Below are positions 47,028 to 55,946 of a stretch of 64,000 bases of DNA, piece after piece. Source of the DNA: an uncultured Bacteroidales bacterium (GTDB lineage: Bacteria > Bacteroidota > Bacteroidia > Bacteroidales > P3). The notes below the pieces were generated by a model that saw only the letters and a list, made by a program, of their open reading frames with translations, had not been told where the DNA came from and searched no databases. Positions within the stretch are counted from its first letter, which is position 1, and each line of letters starts with the position of its first letter. The DNA lies in contig CALUMK010000003.1 of assembly GCA_944321735.1 (NCBI GenBank), forward strand, positions 79,048 through 143,047. The letters run 5' to 3'. The position numbers and the translations under genes are program-made.

Positions 47028-49121
47028 ATGGATAAACAGATGAATCAGAAGCCTCCCATGAAAAATGGAGGCCCTGCCAAAAGATTTAGGTTCAATATAT
47101 ATTGGATTTACGGACTTCTTCTGTTGGTGTTCTTGTATCTCCAGTTCTCAGGGGGAGGTTTTGGTGGAAGCCGGACTTACGATGCTACATGGTACGAAGT
47201 TTCCAAGATGATCAAGCAGGGCGATGTTTCTAAGATCTTGGTCGTGAACGATGCTTTTGCTGAATTTTATATAAAGACGGAAAGCGTTTACCAGAAACCG
47301 GAGTACGAGAAGCTCAGGAATCCGGATGGTCGTTCCAACAACAGTTTTTACGTTTATAAGTTTTTGACTTTGGATGATTTCCAAAAGAAGTTGGAAACAG
47401 CGCAGTGGGAAGCAAAAGTGGCTGATACAGTGGGGAAGAATCCCGTGTTGAAGCAGCAGATAATGGAGGCTCCCGTAGTTGAGCCTGAGCCTGTGGTTCG
47501 CAAGAATTTTTGGGATAACGGGGGATTTTCGATGCTATTGTGGATTCTCTTTTCCGTGTTGATGATGGTTATGATTTTCCGGATGTTCAACCGGGGGCCG
47601 ATGGGCGGGGGCGCCGGTTCGGTTTTTAGTTTTGGAAAGTCGAAAGCGCAATTGTACGACAAGGATACCCGTGTCAATGTCACTTTTAAGGATGTGGCTG
47701 GTTTGGATGAGGCTAAGGAAGAGGTGATGGAAATAGTGGATTTTCTCAAGAATCCCAAGCGTTATACGAGCCTTGGTGGAAAGATTCCTAAAGGCGCATT
47801 GTTGGTAGGCCCTCCAGGTACAGGAAAGACTTTGTTGGCCAAGGCAGTGGCTGGAGAAGCACAAGTTCCGTTCTTTTCAATGTCCGGATCTGATTTTGTG
47901 GAAATGTTTGTGGGGGTAGGAGCTTCCCGGGTTCGTGATTTGTTCCGTAATGCAAAGGAGAAAGCTCCTTGTATCATTTTTATTGATGAAATCGATGCAA
48001 TAGGTCGGGCACGAGGCAAGAATGCTTTTACCGGAGCGAATGATGAAAGAGAAAATACCTTGAATCAATTGCTGACAGAGATGGACGGTTTTGGAAGCAA
48101 TAGCGGGGTGATTATTTTGGCTGCTACGAATCGGGCGGAGATTTTGGACAAGGCTTTGTTGAGGGCTGGACGTTTTGACCGTCAAATCAGTGTAGATTTG
48201 CCAGAGATGGAGGAACGGAAAGCTATTTTTAATGTGCATTTGAAGCCGTTGAAGCTGGCTCAGGACGTAGATGTGGTTTTCTTGGCAAAGCAGACGCCAG
48301 GGTTTTCGGGAGCGGATATTGCCAATGTATGTAATGAGGCGGCTTTGATTGCTGCGCGTCGCAACAAGAAAGAAGTGGAGATGAAGGATTTCTTGGATGC
48401 GATAGACCGAATCGTAGGTGGACTGGAAAGGCGGAGTAAGATAATTTCACCCCAGGAGAAGAAGGTGATAGCTTATCATGAAGCGGGGCATGCCGCGGTA
48501 AGCTGGATGTTGCGTTATGCCAATCCTTTGGTAAAGGTGACGATTGTGCCGAGAGGAAAGTCGTTGGGCGCTGCTTGGTATTTGCCGGAAGAGAGGCAGA
48601 TTACTACTGTGGAGCAGATGCATGACGAGATGGTGGCTACTTTAGGAGGCCGAGCCTCGGAAGAGGTTGTGTTCGGCCGAATTTCCACAGGAGCGTTGAA
48701 TGATTTGGAAAAAGTGACCAAGCAGGCTTATGCGATGGTGGCTTATTTTGGCATGAACAAAGAGGTCGGGACTTTGAGTTATTACGATTCCACGGGAGAA
48801 CAGGAATATACGTTCGGGAAGCCTTATAGCGAAAAAACCTCGGAGTTGATAGATAAGGAAGTTCGGAAGATGGTGGATGCGGCTTACGATGAAGCCAAGG
48901 AAATTCTCCGGATCAATCGGGAGAAATTGGATCAGTTGGCGCATTTGCTGATGGATAAGGAAGTGATGTTTCGTGAAGATGTAGAGGCCGTCTTTGGCCC
49001 GAGACCCTTTGCGGAAGATGTAACGGTAACCAATGCAATGAGTTCGGAGGTGTCTTCTGTTGTAAATGAAGCTTCGGAATCTCCGGTTTCGCAAGAGCGT
49101 CCGGCAAAAGGCGAAAACTGA
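47028..49121 (+). CDS. ftsH: ATP-dependent membrane protease FtsH
   Basis: 697 residues. Two membrane helices ([16 protein letters not shown] near 24 and [17 protein letters not shown] near 170) flank a periplasmic domain. The AAA module has Walker [15 protein letters not shown], Walker [16 protein letters not shown], and the second region of homology [20 protein letters not shown]. The zinc site is [11 protein letters not shown] near 482-492. It degrades misassembled membrane proteins and regulators. Followed by the LUD gene, a Bacteroidales gene order. Confidence 0.97.
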   Translation: MDKQMNQKPPMKNGGPAKRFRFNIYWIYGLLLLVFLYLQFSGGGFGGSRTYDATWYEVSKMIKQGDVSKILVVNDAFAEFYIKTESVYQKPEYEKLRNPDGRSNNSFYVYKFLTLDDFQKKLETAQWEAKVADTVGKNPVLKQQIMEAPVVEPEPVVRKNFWDNGGFSMLLWILFSVLMMVMIFRMFNRGPMGGGAGSVFSFGKSKAQLYDKDTRVNVTFKDVAGLDEAKEEVMEIVDFLKNPKRYTSLGGKIPKGALLVGPPGTGKTLLAKAVAGEAQVPFFSMSGSDFVEMFVGVGASRVRDLFRNAKEKAPCIIFIDEIDAIGRARGKNAFTGANDERENTLNQLLTEMDGFGSNSGVIILAATNRAEILDKALLRAGRFDRQISVDLPEMEERKAIFNVHLKPLKLAQDVDVVFLAKQTPGFSGADIANVCNEAALIAARRNKKEVEMKDFLDAIDRIVGGLERRSKIISPQEKKVIAYHEAGHAAVSWMLRYANPLVKVTIVPRGKSLGAAWYLPEERQITTVEQMHDEMVATLGGRASEEVVFGRISTGALNDLEKVTKQAYAMVAYFGMNKEVGTLSYYDSTGEQEYTFGKPYSEKTSELIDKEVRKMVDAAYDEAKEILRINREKLDQLAHLLMDKEVMFREDVEAVFGPRPFAEDVTVTNAMSSEVSSVVNEASESPVSQERPAKGEN

Positions 49122-49127
49122 TGCGTC

Positions 49128-49763
49128 ATGGATGTTGTCACGCCCAAAGAGAATATTTTCAAACGAATACGGGAAGCTTTGGTCTCCGTCCCCATGGGAG
49201 TGATTCCGATGGTGGATTTGGAAAGCCAGGTTTATCCGGAAATAAAGGACGACGAGGTGGTGGTGTTCGCGGAAAATTTTGCTGCGAAGGGTGGTCGTTT
49301 GGTGTATTGTGAGGATGCTGCGGCTGCTGTACGTTCGTTGCATGAATTGACGGAAAAGTGTCAATGGGATGGGGCGGTTTATTGCGCTGATGAGGATGTG
49401 CAGGTTCTATTGGATGCGGCAGATATTGAATATGCATGCAAGCCAATAGATGCGGTGTTGAGAAAAGTGGGCTTTTGTGCATGCCAGTCCTTGATAGCTG
49501 GGGAGGGGAGTCTGGTTTTTGATAAACGTTGCCAGGGTGGGCGGATTTTTGCGGCAGCGGATGTATTGGTATTTGTGGCAATGGCATATCAGGTTGTGGC
49601 AGATATTCATCTGGCGTTACAGAAAATAAGGCAAAGCGATCATTCATCGGAGATTTCGATTTGGACAGGTTTGTCACGTTTTGTAGATGTGGATGGGAAC
49701 ACATTGGAAGGACTTGGACCGAAAGAGGTTTATTTGATATTGATTGATAATGTATTAGATTAA
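49128..49763 (+). CDS. LUD domain protein (LutC/YkgG-like)
   Basis: 211 residues. A LUD fold is suggested by AAKGGRLVYCEDAAAAVRSL, CACQSLIAGEGSLVFD, the PsecC-like VFVAMAYQVVADIHLALQKI and SGPSRTADIE-type end, here WTGLSRFVDVDG. LutC relatives take part in lactate oxidation with LutA and LutB; neither is here. In Bacteroidales a LUD gene between ftsH and cdsA is frequent, so the role may differ. Six nt from ftsH and from cdsA. Confidence 0.8.
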   Translation: MDVVTPKENIFKRIREALVSVPMGVIPMVDLESQVYPEIKDDEVVVFAENFAAKGGRLVYCEDAAAAVRSLHELTEKCQWDGAVYCADEDVQVLLDAADIEYACKPIDAVLRKVGFCACQSLIAGEGSLVFDKRCQGGRIFAAADVLVFVAMAYQVVADIHLALQKIRQSDHSSEISIWTGLSRFVDVDGNTLEGLGPKEVYLILIDNVLD

Positions 49764-49769
49764 GACTAT

Positions 49770-50630
49770 ATGCCGACATTGGTGAAACGAATCCTGACAG
49801 GAAGTTTGGTGGTTTTGTTGACAATCCTAGCTGTTTATGCAGCTGATGGTATGTATGTGCCAGTCTTGTTTGCCGTGGTTATGAATGTCGGCCTGTATGA
49901 ATGGCAGCGGCTTTGCAAGAATATGGGATTCGGGATTCCTGTTTTCTGGCTTTTTCTGTTGGGTAATTTGGCATATTTTTCATTGACATTGTTTTTTTAT
50001 GAGCAGACGGGAAATGTCATCGCTTCTGCTTTGTCGATGCCTGCCGTGTGGATTATGGTTGCGGCTATGGCTTCCATGTTTGTTTGGGCCGTGATGAAAC
50101 CGGAGAAGGGACGATGGGAAAAGATGTGGGTACGTTTGGGGCTTGTGTTGGCAGGTGTTTCGTATATAAGCGTTTCTTTGGCTTTGCTATGTTTTTTGTC
50201 CGCGCCTTATCAAGGAGGGAATCCCAATATCTTGATGGGATTCTTTGTCATGATTTGGGCTGCCGATGTCTTTGCCTATGTCGTCGGTTCGTTGTTGGGA
50301 AAGCATAAGCTTTGCGAGAGATTATCTCCGTCTAAGACTTGGGAAGGGGCGATAGGCGGTTTCGTGCTGGCTTTGATTGGTGGCTTGCTGTGGTTTCTGT
50401 TTGTGTTGGATGGTGCTATGTCTTTGCATAGTTGGATGGGAATGTCCGCATTGGTTGTCTTATGTGGAATGATAGGAGACTTGTTGGAGTCGAAACTCAA
50501 GCGGGAAGCCGGGGTCAAGGATTCTGGTACGATTTTGCCTGGTCATGGTGGAATCTTGGATCGTTTTGATAGCGTATTGTTGGCTGCGCCTGTGGCTGTG
50601 GCTTTTTTACATTTGATTGAACTGTTTTAA
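49770..50630 (+). CDS. cdsA: Phosphatidate cytidylyltransferase
   Basis: 286 residues, polytopic membrane enzyme making CDP-diacylglycerol. About eight hydrophobic helices, the conserved SPSKTWEGAIGGFVLALIGG, and the family signature LKREAGVKDSGTILPGHGGI followed by LDRFDS. Next to psd, the two cover consecutive parts of phosphatidylethanolamine synthesis; the serine transferase is not in the window. Confidence 0.95.
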   Translation: MPTLVKRILTGSLVVLLTILAVYAADGMYVPVLFAVVMNVGLYEWQRLCKNMGFGIPVFWLFLLGNLAYFSLTLFFYEQTGNVIASALSMPAVWIMVAAMASMFVWAVMKPEKGRWEKMWVRLGLVLAGVSYISVSLALLCFLSAPYQGGNPNILMGFFVMIWAADVFAYVVGSLLGKHKLCERLSPSKTWEGAIGGFVLALIGGLLWFLFVLDGAMSLHSWMGMSALVVLCGMIGDLLESKLKREAGVKDSGTILPGHGGILDRFDSVLLAAPVAVAFLHLIELF

Positions 50631-50642
50631 AAGCGGAAAATC

Positions 50643-51314
50643 GTGTTGCGGTATTCGATACATAAGGAAGGTGGGGCAAGCATTGCGTGGGTCAGCTTGC
50701 TTTTGGTTCTGGTTGGTTTGTTGCTTCTTTTGTCGAGGCAAGGGGGGTGGTATCTTTGGGTCTTGTTTGTTGCCAGCTTTTTGTTGTGGCTTCTGGTAGT
50801 GTCTTTTTTTAGGATTCCTCGGCGGGTGTATCCTGAAGTGGACGGAGCCTCTATCATGTCGCCGGCCGATGGGACGATAGTGGATATTACGGAAATAGAG
50901 GAGTCGGAGTATTTCAAAAGTGTTTGCACGAAGGTTTCGGTTTTTATGTCTGCATCCAATGTGCATGTGAATCGTTATCCGGTTTCGGGAACCGTTGTTT
51001 ATAGTTGTTATCATCCAGGACGTTTTCTAGTGGCATGGCATGAAAAATCTTCTGTGACAAATGAACACAATACGGTTGTGATACGAACGGAGGATGGGAT
51101 AGATGTGCTTGTCCGTCAGATTGCCGGTGCGGTGGCTCGACGGATTGTCTCGTATGCAGAGACTGGATTGGAAGTGAAAGCTTTAGATGAACTAGGGTTT
51201 ATAAAATTCGGTTCGAGGGTGGATGTGTTCTTCCCGGTAGGGACACGGATTTGTGTGGAGGAAGGACAGAAAGTCCGGGGAGGGATGGATGTCTTGGCTG
51301 AAATTTCGTTGTGA
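50643..51314 (+). CDS. psd: Phosphatidylserine decarboxylase, short archaeal/Bacteroidetes type
   Basis: 223 residues. Two N-terminal helices, then FRIPRRVYPEVDGASIMSPA, MSASNVHVNRYPVSGTV and a GS site in IKFGSRVDVFFP, where autocleavage creates the pyruvoyl group. It produces phosphatidylethanolamine. The start is GTG at 50643; a TTG codon next to it is an alternative. Last gene of the ugd operon. No terminator is clear downstream. Confidence 0.93.
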   Translation: MLRYSIHKEGGASIAWVSLLLVLVGLLLLLSRQGGWYLWVLFVASFLLWLLVVSFFRIPRRVYPEVDGASIMSPADGTIVDITEIEESEYFKSVCTKVSVFMSASNVHVNRYPVSGTVVYSCYHPGRFLVAWHEKSSVTNEHNTVVIRTEDGIDVLVRQIAGAVARRIVSYAETGLEVKALDELGFIKFGSRVDVFFPVGTRICVEEGQKVRGGMDVLAEISL

Positions 51315-51526
51315 TTTTTGCCAAGAAACCTCAATGAGAGGCATTCTTCTTCGGGAGAAGTGGTATTGTGGAGTGGCTGTGTCTTTTGGATGATGAAGTG
51401 GAATGTAAAGTCTTGCGTCAAGGCGGCTGTCTTATTCTATTTTTTTATTTTTCTGTATGCTAGTGTTTTGCATGGTTTCGATTCGATAAAATCGATTTAG
51501 AGCGTTTATTATATAAAAAACGTTCT

Positions 51527-53071
51527 ATGATTGCGAAAACTTATGGAGGCGCTTTGGTCGGGATTGAGGCTTTGACAATCCGAGTGGAGACGAGTATAGA
51601 GCCTGGTGTCAATTTCATGTTAGTCGGCTTGCCAGACAGTGCGGTCAAAGAGAGTCATTATAGAATTGCAACGGCTTTGGCCCATTGCGGATATAAGGTA
51701 CCGGTTCGTCGTATCGTAATCAACATGGCACCGGCAGATTTGCGCAAAGAAGGATCTGCCTATGATTTGACCTTGGCTATAGGGATTCTTGCTGCATCCG
51801 GTCAATTGGGGATAGATTCCCAATTGCAGGTGTCGCGATACATGATGATGGGGGAATTGTCTTTGGATGGTCGGTTGCAGCCTATCAAAGGTGCCTTGCC
51901 ATTGGCATTGGAGGCTCGTCGAAAAGGTTTTGACGGATTCATTCTTCCTGTGCAGAATGCGGCGGAGGCCGTCATGGTAGAAGGTTTGCATGTCTATGGT
52001 GTGGAAAGTTTGGGGCAGGTGGCTGGTTTCTTTCAAGGGAAGCAGTCATTGGAAGAATTTTCGTTTGGGGGGCAGGTGGCACAGGTTGATCGGGTTGAAG
52101 AAGAACCCGATTTTTCAGAAGTAAAAGGGCAATCTTTCTGTAAGAGAGCGTTGGAAATCACAGCAGCAGGTGGACATAATATTCTTTTGATTGGTCCTCC
52201 GGGATCTGGGAAAACCATGTTGGCTAAGCGATTGGCAAGTATCTTGCCTCCTCTTACGCTGGAAGAATCGTTAGAGACGACAAAGATTTATTCTGTGGCC
52301 GGTAAATTGGTTTCGAATCAACGTTTGATTCGAAATCGTCCCTTTCGGGATCCTCATCATACGATCAGTTATGCGGCATTAGTGGGCGGCGGGACTTACC
52401 CTCAACCCGGGGAAATTTCATTGGCGCATAATGGGGTGCTTTTTCTCGATGAATTGCCCGAATTCAGCCGTTCTACATTAGAAGTCCTTCGACAACCTTT
52501 GGAAGATAGAAAAATAAGTATCTGTAGAGCGAAGATGCGTGTGGAATACCCGGCAGGTTTTATGCTGGTGGCATCGATGAACCCTTGTCCGTGCGGGTAT
52601 TATAATTCTCCGAACGTGCCATGCACTTGCAAACCTTCTGCGATAGCCAAGTATCTTGGGAAAATTTCCGGTCCATTGATGGATCGCATGGACTTGCAGG
52701 TGCAGGTACACCCTGTACCTTACCAGGATTTGGCTTCGGACGTGAGGGCAGAAAGTAGCTTGCAGATCAGGGAACGGGTAATACGCGCAAGACAGCGCCA
52801 ATTGGAACGTTTTGCAGGTACGTCTTTGTTTTGCAATGCCTCCATGCAGCCGCGCCATATACGTCAATATTGCCATTTTGAGGAGGCTGCAGAGGATTTG
52901 CTTAAAACAGCCATGTCTCATTATGGACTGTCTGCACGGACTTATCATCGGATATTGAAAGTTGCACGGACAGTTGCGGATTTGGATGATTCAAACGAGA
53001 TACGGGGGACGCATATGGCAGAAGCCATACAATATCGTTGTCTGGATAAGTCAAATTGGGATCAACCTTGA
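51527..53071 (+). CDS. comM: YifB family Mg chelatase-like AAA ATPase (ComM)
   Basis: 514 residues. The N-terminal ChlI-type S5 fold (FMLVGLPDSAVKESHYRI, NMAPADLRKEGSAYDLTLAI) is followed by an AAA domain with Walker A LIGPPGSGKTMLAKRL, the DPHHTIS motif and HNGVLFLDELPEF, and a C-terminal Mg chelatase C-domain with a CPCG motif (MNPCPCGYYNSPNVPCTC). ComM in Vibrio and Haemophilus is a helicase acting in natural transformation; most carriers are not known to be competent. Monocistronic and convergent with the fimbrillin gene. Confidence 0.94.
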   Translation: MIAKTYGGALVGIEALTIRVETSIEPGVNFMLVGLPDSAVKESHYRIATALAHCGYKVPVRRIVINMAPADLRKEGSAYDLTLAIGILAASGQLGIDSQLQVSRYMMMGELSLDGRLQPIKGALPLALEARRKGFDGFILPVQNAAEAVMVEGLHVYGVESLGQVAGFFQGKQSLEEFSFGGQVAQVDRVEEEPDFSEVKGQSFCKRALEITAAGGHNILLIGPPGSGKTMLAKRLASILPPLTLEESLETTKIYSVAGKLVSNQRLIRNRPFRDPHHTISYAALVGGGTYPQPGEISLAHNGVLFLDELPEFSRSTLEVLRQPLEDRKISICRAKMRVEYPAGFMLVASMNPCPCGYYNSPNVPCTCKPSAIAKYLGKISGPLMDRMDLQVQVHPVPYQDLASDVRAESSLQIRERVIRARQRQLERFAGTSLFCNASMQPRHIRQYCHFEEAAEDLLKTAMSHYGLSARTYHRILKVARTVADLDDSNEIRGTHMAEAIQYRCLDKSNWDQP

Positions 53072-53099
53072 GGATTTCCAGCTGGAGTTAATATCGATA

Positions 53100-53209
53100 C
53101 CTATAATACATCTCCGCTGCCGCTATTGTCTTCTTCTGCGTGCGGCTTTCACAAAGGGGAAAACCACCAATGCCTATAATACATCTCCGCTGCCGCTATT
53201 GTCTTCTTC
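53100..53209. repeat. 37-bp direct repeat, period 73 bp, at the 3' end of the fimbrillin gene
   Basis: Identical copies at 53100-53136 and 53173-53209. On the minus strand the second copy encodes the last residues (EDNSGSGDVL) and the stop of the fimbrillin-family gene; the first is a copy lying after the stop. A gene end has been duplicated. Confidence 0.9.
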
Positions 53210-54085
53210 CCATGGTTCTACCGAGGCTTCTAATCCTTCGATTCCAGAATTGGAAATGCGGATGTGGTAAGCGTACGAGTGGCCTTTTTCAAATTTTTCT
53301 TCGGGTATCGGATGAGAGAAGAAAGCATCTCCTATACGAAAACTGAAAGTTCTGGAATCGGATGCTTCTACAGGCAGAACCAGTGCACTCATTCGGGTGG
53401 AGTCGCTGTTAAGATGCTTGAACCAGATTTCCCCTTTTAAATCTCCATTCTCCAGCTGGCCGGTCATGACATTGAAATGCCCTTGGAGAACCATATCGGA
53501 AATTGATAGCTTCATGTTTTTCAAATCTTCAAGGCTAGTGCCATCGCTTGGGCTGAATCGGATGTTTATTCTGGCATATTGGCGTTCAAATTCCAGCAAT
53601 ACGGGATTAGGGGAGTCCTTTGTATAGGTAGTCGTAGGCGGAGCCCAGAGCAACTGATTGCTTTCTTGGTCTTCAGGAGCCGGTTGGTTTCTCAAATCGA
53701 CGGTCATGGTGTGGCCGTCCAATGTGGTATGGGGAAAGTAGGCGGTGAATCTGACCTCTTTTCCATTGATAGGATAGTAAATGGTTTCTCCGCTTGGGGA
53801 AAAGCCTTGTTGCGCTGATGTGTATATGTATCTTATATTTTTGTATTCCAGTATAATGCTTGTATCGTATGGGCTTATCATGGAAATGCCGATAGATCCT
53901 TCTATATCCCATGGCCTTTTACTTTCCGGGCTTGCGAAACCCAAAGGTTCAGCGACGAAATGGACAGCAATGGGTGTATCAGAGTCACCCGTATTGTGAG
54001 GATGGCATCCTGCTGTCAAGGACAAAGCCATGGCAAATGCCATGGTTCGGATGATGTTCAAGAAAGCCGTGTTTGTCAAATCCAT
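53174..54085 (-). CDS. Fimbrillin-family lipoprotein
   Basis: 303 residues. A lipoprotein signal ends at LSLTAGC (Cys 27). The mature part resembles the Mfa-like fimbrillin family: IYYPINGKEVRFTAYFPHTT, an acidic middle, FERQYARINIRFSPSDG, DMVLQGHFNVMTGQLENGD, and a C-terminal SYAYHIRISNSGIEGLEASV with a terminal WEEDN. Such proteins are exported as lipoproteins, cleaved by a gingipain-like protease and built into short surface fibres, or act as their anchors. Co-directional with DUF5119 and DUF3575 genes. Its 3' end is duplicated downstream. Confidence 0.82.
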   Translation of the reverse strand: MDLTNTAFLNIIRTMAFAMALSLTAGCHPHNTGDSDTPIAVHFVAEPLGFASPESKRPWDIEGSIGISMISPYDTSIILEYKNIRYIYTSAQQGFSPSGETIYYPINGKEVRFTAYFPHTTLDGHTMTVDLRNQPAPEDQESNQLLWAPPTTTYTKDSPNPVLLEFERQYARINIRFSPSDGTSLEDLKNMKLSISDMVLQGHFNVMTGQLENGDLKGEIWFKHLNSDSTRMSALVLPVEASDSRTFSFRIGDAFFSHPIPEEKFEKGHSYAYHIRISNSGIEGLEASVEPWEEDNSGSGDVL

Positions 54086-54117
54086 TGTCGATTCTGTTTA
54101 ATTCAGCCAGTCCATTC

Positions 54118-55020
54118 TTATTGCACGATGATTTCTTTTTCATCTTCGATGATCCAATCGTCCAAGGTGGCAGTGAATCCGGCTTCGTGTTTGAGATTTA
54201 GTTGCGTGCCGAGATGGAAAGGTGTCAATTTATCATCGTTGAAGGAATCAAGTTCTTGACTTAAATCGTCTTCGATGGTAAGTCGGCTGCCGTCTTCAAG
54301 AAATAGTGTCAGCTTCAGTTGTTGGCTGATATTGGGATTAAAGCCGAACAAGTGCAATTCGCTGACTAAAGCTTCCTGCGTCAACTGGAGTGGGAATGCA
54401 ACGTAAAAAGTGTCTTGGGAGTATTCCAATGTGGAGATGTTGAACATGGCATAGACCCCTTGCAGAACGCCTTCTCCGTGTGTGATAATTTGTCTTTCAG
54501 GCAGTCCGAGTTCAATCTCGATATCGAGCCGGCGCATCTGTTGCTCCAATTGGAAATGGACAGAATCGGGTTGTGCTTGTTGTGGAGAGATGTACTCAAA
54601 AGTGCTGAAGAAGTATTCAGGAATGTGTTGGATGGTATCTCCCGATACACGTTGCACCCAGGCTTCCATTAGGTTTGCATTCATGGATACAGAATCGGCT
54701 GCATTGTAAGCGTACAGCACTTGCGTGCCACGTCTGGTCATGATTTCTATCGGGCAGGAAGTATCCGTTGGCAAGGCGTAGGTGTTGTACTCGCTTTGCA
54801 TTATGTATGTGGACGGTATTGTGGCGTCTTTGCCTCGATGATTGTAATCGGCGCTGGCATACAGGGTCATGGGAAACAAATCCAGGTAATCCAGGAGTTT
54901 GTCTTTGATGCAGGAAGGCAATAATCCCAGCAATACAAGCAAAAGAAGGCTCCTGCTCGTTATCGAGAGGGCAATCTTCTTCTTGTTTTTGTATTGTCTG
55001 ATCCTTTTCATGATTTGCAT
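54118..55020 (-). CDS. DUF5119-like lipoprotein of a fimbrial cluster
   Basis: 300 residues with a lipoprotein signal (LLLLVLLGLLPSC, Cys 37). After the Cys the sequence IKDKLLDYLDLFPMTLYASA and a body with QLEQQMRRLDIEIELGLPER and FYVAFPLQLTQEALVSELHL resembles DUF5119 proteins that sit beside fimbrillins in Bacteroides. The exact role is not known. ATG overlaps the stop of the DUF3575 gene (TAATG), and 32 nt separate it from the fimbrillin gene. Family assignment is from context and is moderate. Confidence 0.65.
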   Translation of the reverse strand: MQIMKRIRQYKNKKKIALSITSRSLLLLVLLGLLPSCIKDKLLDYLDLFPMTLYASADYNHRGKDATIPSTYIMQSEYNTYALPTDTSCPIEIMTRRGTQVLYAYNAADSVSMNANLMEAWVQRVSGDTIQHIPEYFFSTFEYISPQQAQPDSVHFQLEQQMRRLDIEIELGLPERQIITHGEGVLQGVYAMFNISTLEYSQDTFYVAFPLQLTQEALVSELHLFGFNPNISQQLKLTLFLEDGSRLTIEDDLSQELDSFNDDKLTPFHLGTQLNLKHEAGFTATLDDWIIEDEKEIIVQ

Positions 55021-55742
55021 TATTTGTCAAAAGAAAAGGTGTACACCAAACTTACCGATAAATGGGTCGGGCCGATATAATTTTTGTATCCTTTTTCATA
55101 CCGGAAGATGTCGATATATTTTTCATACCGGGTTCGAAGATATCCTACGCCAAGGCAGAAGTCCAGCATGAGATTTTTTCCAATGGGTAAGTTGTATCCC
55201 CCCATCAATCCGCCACCGATGAAATCCCCTTGAATTCCTTCAGCGTTTTTTTTCAATTTGTAATTGTAGCTTCCTCCTTGTGCCATGACGCCTATGTATC
55301 CCTTGTAATCCTTTCCAAGATACCAGCGTAAATGCGGCATAACGTCCAGAACCGCGTACCTTCGGTCGTGGGATTTCCAAGACCATGAAGTGTAGGAAGC
55401 TTGGATGCCGACCCCCAGGTCTCGGCATATACGGTATTCAACTCCCAGATCAGGAGTCAAGGTGGCCCATCGCAAAAGATTGGCCTTGATGGTGAATTGA
55501 AACGAGTGTTTACGTTTGAGATCCCAGGGAAGCCAGACGTCCGGACGTTTGCGGATTACAAAAATAGGACGCCCGACATTGCCTTTGGACTTTTTGTTGA
55601 AAGCAGGGAAATAGGCTTTTTTGGGAGGAGATTTCAGTTCGTTTTGCATCTCCTCAAGGGCATACCTTTCCTCGATTGACAGTGCTCTTAGGGTGGGAAC
55701 ACTTAGGGTGATGATTAGCAACAGAGTGATAATCTTTTTCAT
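55020..55742 (-). CDS. DUF3575 protein of a fimbrial cluster
   Basis: 240 residues with a signal peptide (KKIITLLLIITLSVPTLRA). A beta-barrel-like body carries the DUF3575 pattern: FTIKANLLRWATLTPDLGVE, AVLDVMPHLRWYLGKDYKGY, GGGLMGGYNLPIGKNLMLDF and LSVSLVYTFSF at the C-terminus, typical of an outer-membrane protein. Genes for it head many Bacteroidales fimbrial operons. A start at 55742 gives a clean signal peptide; an earlier one at 55814 is not used. It starts downstream of a good -7 box. Confidence 0.8.
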   Translation of the reverse strand: MKKIITLLLIITLSVPTLRALSIEERYALEEMQNELKSPPKKAYFPAFNKKSKGNVGRPIFVIRKRPDVWLPWDLKRKHSFQFTIKANLLRWATLTPDLGVEYRICRDLGVGIQASYTSWSWKSHDRRYAVLDVMPHLRWYLGKDYKGYIGVMAQGGSYNYKLKKNAEGIQGDFIGGGLMGGYNLPIGKNLMLDFCLGVGYLRTRYEKYIDIFRYEKGYKNYIGPTHLSVSLVYTFSFDK

Positions 55743-55792
55743 AGCCTTGTTTGCTTGAGGAGGTGGAGTGTAAAAGGGACCATAACGCCTCG

Positions 55793-55800
55793 CAAAGGTA
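55793..55800 (-). promoter_or_regulatory. -7 box of the fimbrial operon
   Basis: Minus strand TACCTTTG, an exact TAnnTTTG, 50 nt before the DUF3575 start. No matching -33 is found. It is divergent from the dnaX promoter. Confidence 0.5.
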
Positions 55801-55845
55801 ACATAAAAATGCAAAAAGCCTGCTAGAACCCCTTAGAGAAGTTTA

Positions 55846-55877
55846 TTTGATATTGCGTCCGGCTTGCATTACTTTTG
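55846..55877 (+). promoter_or_regulatory. Promoter of dnaX
   Basis: TTTG at 55846-55849, 20 nt, then TACTTTTG at 55870-55877. The start codon of dnaX lies 69 nt further. Confidence 0.7.
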
Positions 55878-55933
55878 CAGCCAAGTCGAGGCGATGGGAT
55901 TGGAAGAGCTCGCTGAGGCTTGGGAATACGAAA

Positions 55934-55940
55934 GGGAGGA
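55934..55940 (+). promoter_or_regulatory. Shine-Dalgarno site of dnaX
   Basis: GGGAGGA with a 6-nt gap to the ATG at 55947. It fixes the start and is among the few such sites in the window. Confidence 0.55.
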
Positions 55941-55946
55941 TATTCT

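Noticed and set aside
51318-51500. 60-codon frame after psd with one hydrophobic segment
   Set aside because: Needs a TTG start, has no ribosome site and does not match the small membrane protein often found after psd in Bacteroidales. Cannot be excluded fully.
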